This document shows, piece after piece, positions 21,611 to 28,540 of a DNA stretch of 28,540 nucleotides (position 1 is its first letter; each line of letters begins with the position of its first letter). Both the position numbers and the translations under genes were made by a program. The stretch is from the NCBI RefSeq assembly GCF_001039355.2, contig NW_019773795.1:1-28540 (forward strand), given 5' to 3'. Source of the DNA: Lingula anatina (Eukaryota > Brachiopoda > Lingulata > Lingulida > Lingulidae). The notes under the pieces are model-generated. The model was given only the letters and a program-made list of their open reading frames with translations, was not told where the DNA came from and did no database searches.

Positions 21611-23093
21611 CGGAAAGTTCTTCATTGGTCTTAACATCATGGTAACTTTCAGGTTTGCTCTGCCATTCTAATTCAAGCAAATGTTCATCGTCAATTACCC
21701 CTTCATCATGTAGGTCTGGTTCGATTACTGCCATATACACTTGTTCCATTTCTTGGATAAGGGTGTCTCGTTCCAAGTATTTCTTCAGGAGGTTTACATG
21801 GTACGTCTTCATTTTACCATTAACAGAGACACGGCAATCCCATCTGTTAACAACTTCAGCAACTTCGAATGGACCTTTCCACTGTAATGTCAACTTGTTA
21901 TGATCCGTAGGTAGGAGTAGCAACACCTTGTCGCTTTTCTTGAATGTGCGATCTCTCGCCTTCTTATCATGTTGGTGCTTGTAACTACCTTGCGCTGCGT
22001 TCAGACTTTCACGAGCCAGCTTGCACGTGTCTTCCAATCTGTTTCTCAGGTCTATTATGTATTGGTGTGTATTCTGTACTTCTGGCGTCGTACTTTCTGT
22101 CCACACTTCCTTCAAAATTTCCATTGGTCCTCTCACGGTTCTCCCATACAACAATTAAAAAGGCGAGAATCATAGACTGCCTTGGGGCACTTCTCTGTAT
22201 GCAAACAAAACTGCTGGTAAATATCTGTACCAGTCCTTGGGTCTCTCTTGGCACATTTTCTTTATCATGTTCTTGAGTACACCGTTCATCCGCTCACAAA
22301 GGCCATTACGCTTGGGATTGTATGGTGTCGTAAACAACTGTTTCATAGAGATCAATCTGGATACTTCTTTCATGAGGTCCAACGTAAACTGCGTCCCGCA
22401 ATCACTCAACACTTCTTTGGGGAATCCTATACGACAGAATACTTCCAGTAAGGCTTCAGCCACACGCTCCGTCTCAATTCTCGGTAAGGCTACGGCTTCA
22501 GGGTAACGCGTCGCATAGTCAACTACAGTCAAAATGTAGCGGTTTCCACGCTCGGTCACTGGAACAATTGGACCAATCAGATCAACAGCTATGCAATGGA
22601 ACGGGATATCAATTAATGGCATTTCTCCCATGGGAACTTTGGTAACTTTTCCCCTAGGGGTTGTTCGTTGGCACACATCACATGACTTGCAATAACAACT
22701 AATGTCACTTATGTGACCAGGCCAATAAAAGGCACTGGTTATTCTGTCACTGGTTTTCTTGACTCCTAAGTGACCCCCTACTATGCTTTCATGAGCTAAT
22801 TTCATAACTTCTTCCCTATATGGCTTTGGCACTACTACTTGCAAGACTTCCTTATCACTATTCTTGTAACACTCATATAATATATCATTTTTCACGACAA
22901 AATCATAGGAACCTTGTCCCTTGGTGAACTTCAATTCACCACTACTTGCTAATTGGTAACATTTCTCAAGTGAACTATCAGGTTTTTGCGCTGCTATTAA
23001 CTCATTCGAGTTCATCTCTTGAATGCCTGGTAATGCCACCTTAAGCGGTCTAACATCTAACTTTTCCTTCTTAGCTCCACTTCTTGTCTCCAC
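21576..23093 (-). pseudogene. Gypsy integrase with two in-frame stop codons
   Basis: A single frame runs from 23093 to 21576, broken by TGA (22172-22170) and TAA (22157-22155). Before the stops are the H-H-C-C zinc domain (LAHESIVGGHLGVKKT, YCKSCDVCQ) and the catalytic core AVDLIGP, LSDCGTQF and GLCERMNG, with 35 residues between the second Asp and the Glu. After the stops come LLYGRTVRGPM, a GPY/F-like module (LQWKGPFEVAEVV) and HVNLLKKYLER. Catalytic residues survive, but the protein would end about 20 residues before the core finishes. The start overlaps the protease frame by about 37 bases in another frame, consistent with an old indel. Confidence 0.85.
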
Positions 23094-23419
23094 CCTGGAT
23101 CTGGTATATTTCTAACACCTGTTAAATTACCTAACACTACATCGTAAACTGGTTTTTCTATAACCATTGCCTCCACTAGGCCCACATAATATGGTGTATC
23201 AATGTGCACATTTGCTACAGGGAACTGACGGGCAGTCCCATCTTTAAATACACATGAATGCTCTCCACCAGTAAAATGACCCTTCTCAACTAATGACGAT
23301 ATCACCGCTACTCCACTACAGCCCGTATCTCTTAATACACTAACCCTCTTCTTTCCAACAAAGCCACTGCTAACAAGCATATTATTACTTGTTACTGAGT
23401 TGCTACAACCACTGGCCAC
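23057..23419 (-). pseudogene. Gypsy aspartic protease remnant
   Basis: The frame includes VSVLRDTGCSGVAV, the D-T/S-G active-site signature of retroviral-type aspartic proteases, followed by PVYDVVLGNLTG, the second conserved block with a hydrophobic-G pattern. It is separated from gag by stop codons around 23437 and from integrase by a frame shift. It would process the Gag-Pol polyprotein in a live element. Confidence 0.75.
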
Positions 23420-23511
23420 TGACTTTTCTGTACTTTAAGGACAGTTCTTAGAAATGTGACCATGCTTGTGACATAAAATAAAAAAAAAAAACACTCTTAG
23501 GGCACTCATAC

Positions 23512-24528
23512 TCACTTGTCACTCATAGGGCATTCTTTAGCAAAATGTCCTCTTCTGAGACATAACCGACATTGATCCTTTTCTACGGTCTTCATGTCCG
23601 ACTTTATTGGTTCTGACTGCTTACTACCATTTACAACAACGGCCTTGTTTGGGTGTCTAAAATTATTATTCCCCCTGACTGGGGACCCACTGTGTGCCTC
23701 AAGGTATTGCTCTGCTAACCTGGTCATCTCATCAACAGTCCTTGGCTTCTTTTCTTTAAAGAACACTGACAGTTCATTGGAGTATGTCGACATGAATTGC
23801 TCTCGCATGATGAGGCCATTGAGGCTTTCTACTGTATCTTCAACTTCTGAGAGTTCTTTCCATCTTTGATAATATCTCTTCATCCTAGCAACAAATTGAA
23901 ACACCGTTTCCCCACTGTCAGGTTTACAGTTTCTGAACTTAACACGAAACCTTTTTTCGGTCAGCATATATCTCTTCGACAAGGCTACTTTCAAGTTGTC
24001 ATAGTTATTAGCTTCCTCGGCTGGCATACTAGAATACGCCTGCAGACCTTTACCAGTTAACAATGTGCTTAGACTCACTGACCAACTCTCTCTTGGCCAC
24101 TGCTGACTAGAAGCAAAGCGTTCAAAACGATCTAAAAATGCATCCATGTCATCTTTATTTTCATCAAATGCAGGTAACTTTGGGCGTGGCGCCTTAACAC
24201 TTGTTTCGCTTGAGGTACGTGCACTGAATTTGGTCTTCTGTTCGCCCAATTCTACCTGGAGCTTCATCTTTTCTATTTCCATATGCTCCTTCTCTAATGC
24301 CCGTTGCTGTTCTTCTTGCTGAAACTTTCTGGCAAGTTCTTGCTTTTCCATTTCTAATTCATGGTTTAATCTTATCACTTCCAATTCCTGTTTCTTTCTT
24401 TCATCTTCACGTACACGTGCTCTCTCTTCACGCTCTAGGTACTGCTGTTCACATTTTGCTACATACTCTCTCAACTGTTACACTTTGTCCTATCCTAGCA
24501 TGGCAGGAATAAACATGGCCGCCGACAT
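23512..24528 (-). pseudogene. Gypsy gag remnant with CCHC zinc knuckle
   Basis: An ATG at 24528 begins a frame with two early stops (TAG 24492-24490, TAA 24480-24478), after which it is open to 23512. A long charged N-terminal region is predicted to be coiled coil (many E, R, Q, K). A capsid-like part follows (FDENKDDMDAFLDRFERFA, WSVSLSTLLTGKGLQAYS). It ends with a zinc knuckle CRLCLRRGHFAKECP. A second knuckle downstream (CHKHGHISKNCP, near 23440-23475) is cut off from its first cysteine by a T/A homopolymer and stop codons. Confidence 0.8.
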
Positions 24529-26357
24529 GCTGATTTTCACATAAATCTGACCTTATATTCATATCTTTACAACCGTGAATATTAAGCCTCATATAAAAAA
24601 TGAACATCTTTTATCCTCAAGTTAATGTGAAACTCTTCTTTTAATCCGCAGTACGTGTAAGAATAAAGCAATCAAATACTGATCACAAGCAATGATTGGA
24701 CATTAATTGCCTTTCTTTTTTACACGGGCACCTTCTGTAACCGATTACAAAATTCCACAGTTGTCACCTTACTATTACTATAGTTATGTAGCATTGAACT
24801 TCAGAACCCCCCAAAACACACATTTTAATGAATATTTGACAAGGTCATTTTGGCAAAAAAATAATCATAAACGTGTAAGAGCCCAACTAATTTGGCATCA
24901 TTTTTTCCCATTCATTCACATTTTATTTTTCATGTACAAAAGTGGGCACATACTTTTACCATCTTATCTGCACTCCAACTTTAACGTAAGGCACTTACTA
25001 TTTCTTTATTAAAATTATTTTTTCTTTAAGATCTAGAACCAGAAAACTTAAAAATAAAAGGTGATCATTTGTAAATAAAAGTACATGGAAATGGGGGTGG
25101 GACAACCTTTTTGACCAATGTTGTATATTGTTTCTTATACATTTTTTATTCTCACATTTGTATATTTTGTATAAAATAACTCTTGCATTGCATTCTATAC
25201 AAAGCCTTTATCATATACATGATCATATATGAAGTACTTTTTGATGATTTAATGTCATTGTCATACAGATTATTGGCCGTAGCTGTTATTATGTGTACTA
25301 TATTTTCATTCAGTTTTTACTTTTATCGTATCATTATTTTGGTACAATTTATATCTTGTTTATTTTATGGTAAATGGAAACATTCCAAATAGCTTGTAAG
25401 AGTGCTTTAACATGATTTTTTGTTGCTACTGTAACAGCCTTTTGCTTTTAGCATATTTTACTATTCCTTAGAGCCTTGTACAAACTGCGTGTTGGTTAAC
25501 AATACAATTATTTAGACCAACAAGTGTTGGTTTGTGAGAAAAATTTATAAAATATAAATTAATAAATAAATTAATGAAGCAAGTTGCTCTGATTCATTAG
25601 ACTGCATAAAACAGGCAGATCTGACTACCCCCCCCCCCACACACACACATATAACTCATTAAAACGCTACATTACGATGCCTCAACCCAAAAATTATATT
25701 TTTTTAACGCAACAAATATGTGCATTAACTTTATAATAACAAATTTTTTAAAAAATGACGATTGGCACTTTGCCAATGGTTATCTGCACTCATCCTTTAT
25801 TCAATATAATAAGGAATATTAAACAAGGTAAAATCATTATAGTTGTTTAGGCAGTGGGGATTCTAGTGACGTGGCCAATACTGGTAAAAGTTTTACATTA
25901 AACTTCCACCAACTAACGCCTATTAAATTAAAAAAAAAGCATTGTCATTTGCTACGTGCCTTGAGACATACTCCCCGGGCTTCAAAATGGCACCCAGGTG
26001 ATCAACTCGTGACTGTCACCTCACATGCAGTACCAAGGTCCACTGATAAAACTAAAACATGTACTGACAAATTTAACTGATTTACGTATGACGTTGCACC
26101 AAGTCTGCTACACATATCAAGCTAAATAATTGGCCCCTCACAATGAATCGTAGTTACATAGATCTCCAGTTTCCCGTTATATTTTTACATGGGCGAGGGA
26201 ATGCCTGTAAAACTCCCATGCTTGATCACGGTGGTGAAAATGCATTCCAATGTGTGGTTTCTTTAGCGTCACATAATTTAAACCAAACTGGCCAGGCCCT
26301 CACATACAAGTCTACGCGTGAGGAAACGCCCCTTCAGAATGATAGAGACGTGAGGTG
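24529..26357. other. AT-rich region, no gene recognised
   Basis: Open frames at 24707-25012, 25183-25392, 25871-26080 and 26143-26358 are low-complexity or lack domain and splice signatures. A C12 run passes into (CA)n at 25627-25648. Confidence 0.5.
25627..25648. repeat. Poly(C)-(CA)n run
   Basis: About twelve C residues followed by ACACACACACA. Confidence 0.9.
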
Positions 26358-26970
26358 AGTAGTAAGGAATAAATGCCAGGGTTCTTTTTTATGGGTGGAT
26401 TGTGGGTGGATTGTTTGTTTGTCTGTTTGCATGTTTGTTTGTCTGTCTGTCTGTCTGCTTGCTTGTTTGCTTGTTTGTTTGTTTGTATGTATGTCTGTCT
26501 GGCTTACTCGATTTTGGGATTTCTGCGTACCTTATAGCGTGCCAACAATGAAGTAGCTGTATCAAAATTCTAGAGTTTAGGCTTATATATCGGACAACTT
26601 TGACCTACAAAAGAGTGTGTCAACAGTGAAGCTTAATCGATTTCTGACTACCTTATAACTTTAAATAGAGTACGTCAATAGTGAATTCAGTAACTGTGTC
26701 AAAATACTTATAGTTCAAGCTTGTATATTGGGGTACTACGTTTGACAATATAGTGTGTTAACATCAGCGCCTTGACTATTCATGAATGAGAGAAAGGTAT
26801 AAGAACCAAATACCTAAAGTGATATTGTGTGGTTCACAAATACTTGGAGTCAATATGGAGGAGGTACATGTAGGGAGGCAGGGGAAGAGTAAGTGAGGTG
26901 TAGGGAAGAGCAACAAATCCACCCACAATCCACCCATAAAAAAGAACCCTGGCGTTGATTCCTTACTACT
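26358..26970. mobile_element. Inverted-repeat (MITE/foldback-like) element, about 613 bases
   Basis: The left arm at 26358-26417 and the right arm at 26911-26970 are near-perfect inverted copies: agtagtaaggaat...ccagggttcttttttatggg and its complement, with a few mismatches. The interior has a GTTT/GTCT-rich tract (26408-26500) and two divergent tandem copies of a block of about 128 bases (about 26510-26635 and 26636-26770). No transposase is present and no clear target duplication is seen. Confidence 0.75.
26408..26500. repeat. (GTTT/GTCT)n low-complexity tract
   Basis: Mixed GTTT, GTCT and GCTT tetranucleotides next to the left arm of the 613-base inverted-repeat element. Confidence 0.85.
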
Positions 26971-27354
26971 GAATTGATTATCACCCCGAGACTGCTTTTT
27001 AAACTGATTCAAAGCGTACCGCTACCCTACTTTCCGAACAAAATGAAACATTTATTTAACAAGAGGCCAAACTGTTAATGTGTTATCTATCGTTGGAGCA
27101 TGGTACTACATGCAGCTGGTAAATGATTCCAAAGGGGGAAAAGGAGTGAAGAGGGGAAGGGGGTTATACATGACAAAGATTGCAATGTGAAATTTAGTAA
27201 GAAAAGACAGTTTGTCAAAGTTCACATAAGGCCTTAAGAAAGTTTTTCATTTCATATTGATTATGGGGGAGGGGGGATGCGGTATATATCAGTCTGGGGT
27301 CGTATTGGTGTGGGTGACATGAACATTTTATGTATGTCTAAAATTATGGTGCCT
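26971..27354. other. Stretch between two inverted-repeat elements, nothing recognised
   Basis: G-rich patches (27140-27180, 27265-27280) are present, but no open frame, repeat or RNA gene is supported. Confidence 0.5.
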
Positions 27355-27639
27355 ACCCGCACGAAAAAGCAGTAGATACTCCAGCGCAGTTGACTCCTGC
27401 AATCATACTGCAAACATGCCTCAAATCTGCTTCGATTTGGGAGCTAATTAGCATATTTGAAACATGCTTCTATCATGCTGCTAATCTACTGCAATAATGC
27501 TCCTCTCTGTACAAACCTATGTACTTTTTGGAGTAGAATTGCAGTAGGCTATACTGCATTTCTACTGCAAATATGATCCACACCACTACTTTGCTAATGC
27601 TTCTTTGCTACTTCGATACTTCTGCATTTTCGTGCGGGT
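27355..27639. mobile_element. MITE-like element, about 285 bases
   Basis: The ends are inverted copies: acccgcacgaaaaagcagta at 27355-27374 and tctgcattttcgtgcgggt at 27621-27639, with about one or two mismatches over the outer 19-20 bases. The interior is rich in the motifs ctgcaa, ctgctaat and actgca on both strands, and non-coding. No target duplication is certain. Confidence 0.65.
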
Positions 27640-28540
27640 TATTATTCAATTTAAAATACTTGTTAAATTATGCCTGCAGTTCTTTTTTTGCGAACTAGGC
27701 TCTGATGACGACATTGATGCAAATGGACACTATTTAACTAATTCCATTACGGTTATTTTCCACGGGGATCTATATATTCAGATTTAGTTAACAAATATTG
27801 GTGCTGTAATTTTTAAATTGAAATACTTGTACGGGTATATATCACCACATTGGGGCTGTCATCTAATTAACGCTCACTACATTAAACAAGGCAGCAAAGC
27901 TGTCAAATGTACAGACAAAAAAACAGAAAATAAAGATGCAAAATAGATCATTTTGTCAATTTTGATGCAATAATAAATAATGCTTATAATAGCACTGTCA
28001 TTCAACACTGAATTTTAATCATGCACAACAGGTAACATGGTCAATAACAGGAGTGGACCCAGAGATATTTTCTGACAGTATTCCAAATAATCTATGTTGA
28101 TCCATCCTCCATTTTGATGGTGTTCCAACAGAAAAAAAATAGATACCAGTCAATATAAACTTAAAAACCTGACCATCTTCCGGAAGACCCAGAAGATGGT
28201 CTCAATCCACCCCTTCAATAAGATTACAGTTTCAGGACCACGAGAGTTCAAATACACACGATGGAAGTCCCAATATTTGAAAAATTATGACAGTGCATAA
28301 AATAATATTACATAATGTTTAAAGATATAAAAACCAATACAACTGCTTATGTGGAAATACAGAAAATATAGGAAATGTGCAGATGCCAGTGTTTGAGAAA
28401 AAATTAATAAGGAAAACATAACAAAACTAGAAAAGCACTCTGAGAGCGCAGACCTCTGCCAAGGCAGTAATTTTTGATTATTATTGATTATTGATAGATT
28501 ATTGATCCGAACCACCACTAAAAACTAATCATTGTCCTCC
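27640..28540. other. AT-rich terminal stretch, no gene recognised
   Basis: No supported coding sequence is seen. One perfect ten-base hairpin lies at 28171-28201. Confidence 0.5.
28171..28201. repeat. Ten-base perfect hairpin
   Basis: GACCATCTTC and GAAGATGGTC pair exactly around an 11-base loop. There is no T tract or other terminator-like context, so function is unknown. Confidence 0.7.

Larger units (their letters stand above)
21339..24528 (-). mobile_element. Ty3/gypsy retrotransposon remnant, Gmr1-like pol order, RT core deleted
   Basis: Minus-strand order is gag (24528-23512, with a second zinc-knuckle trace to about 23437), protease (23419-23057), integrase (23093-21576) and an RNase H-side fragment (about 21610-21339). 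Integrase preceding the RT/RNase H part is the order described for the Gmr1 group of Ty3/gypsy elements. The reverse-transcriptase core that should lie between them is absent. Nonsense codons and frame shifts are present throughout. I could not match two LTRs. Confidence 0.8.

Noticed and set aside
24707-28518. Several 60-100 codon open frames at the right end
   Set aside because: Low-complexity, AT-driven composition with no domain, signal peptide or splice support.

Overview
This is animal nuclear DNA. It has spliced genes with canonical gt/ag borders and phase-matched introns, long AT-rich intergenic stretches, many microsatellites, and Tc1 and Ty3/gypsy remnants. GT92 glycosyltransferase, Ly6/uPAR, chitin-binding type 2, TSP1 and LRR-Roc-COR-death-fold genes together suggest a marine invertebrate, either a lophotrochozoan or an invertebrate deuterostome. 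The sequence alone does not settle which.

Layout. (1) 1-1990, plus: the 3' part of a GT92-family glycosyltransferase in three exons. (2) 3893-7987, plus: a complete six-exon gene of 522 codons with every intron in phase 1, encoding signal peptide - Ly6/uPAR three-finger domain - charged linker - second Ly6/uPAR domain - linker - C-terminal chitin-binding type 2 (CBM14/peritrophin-A) domain. (3) 10157-9294, minus, convergent with it: a small secreted protein with a CBM14-like cysteine block and a thrombospondin type 1 repeat. (4) 10620-11330, plus: an intron-bearing gypsy/Ginger-type integrase fragment cut off by poly(A) and (TA)n. (5) 11564-12464: a decayed, partly inverted Tc1-type element with short terminal inverted repeats and TA flanks. 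(6) 13232-15314: tandem repeats. One minisatellite starts at the splice donor of a candidate minus-strand exon and repeats that donor in each unit. (7) 20194-15569, minus: a large LRR-Roc-COR (ROCO) gene ending in two CARD-like death folds. It has a frame shift at an A9 run, a second frame break near its 5' end, and a probable GC-AG intron. (8) 24528-21339, minus: a dead Ty3/gypsy element with protease and integrase upstream of an RNase H remnant, the Gmr1-type pol order, and no reverse transcriptase core. (9) 24529-28540: no recognisable gene, but two inverted-repeat (MITE-like) elements.

The two secreted genes are neighbours, both cysteine-rich, and both carry proven or possible chitin-binding modules. 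They could act in an extracellular chitinous matrix (cuticle, shell, gut lining) or in surface recognition. The ROCO-CARD-CARD gene looks like an intracellular sensor or scaffold that couples LRR recognition and a Roc GTPase to death-fold signalling. The sequence shows no direct functional link between these loci.
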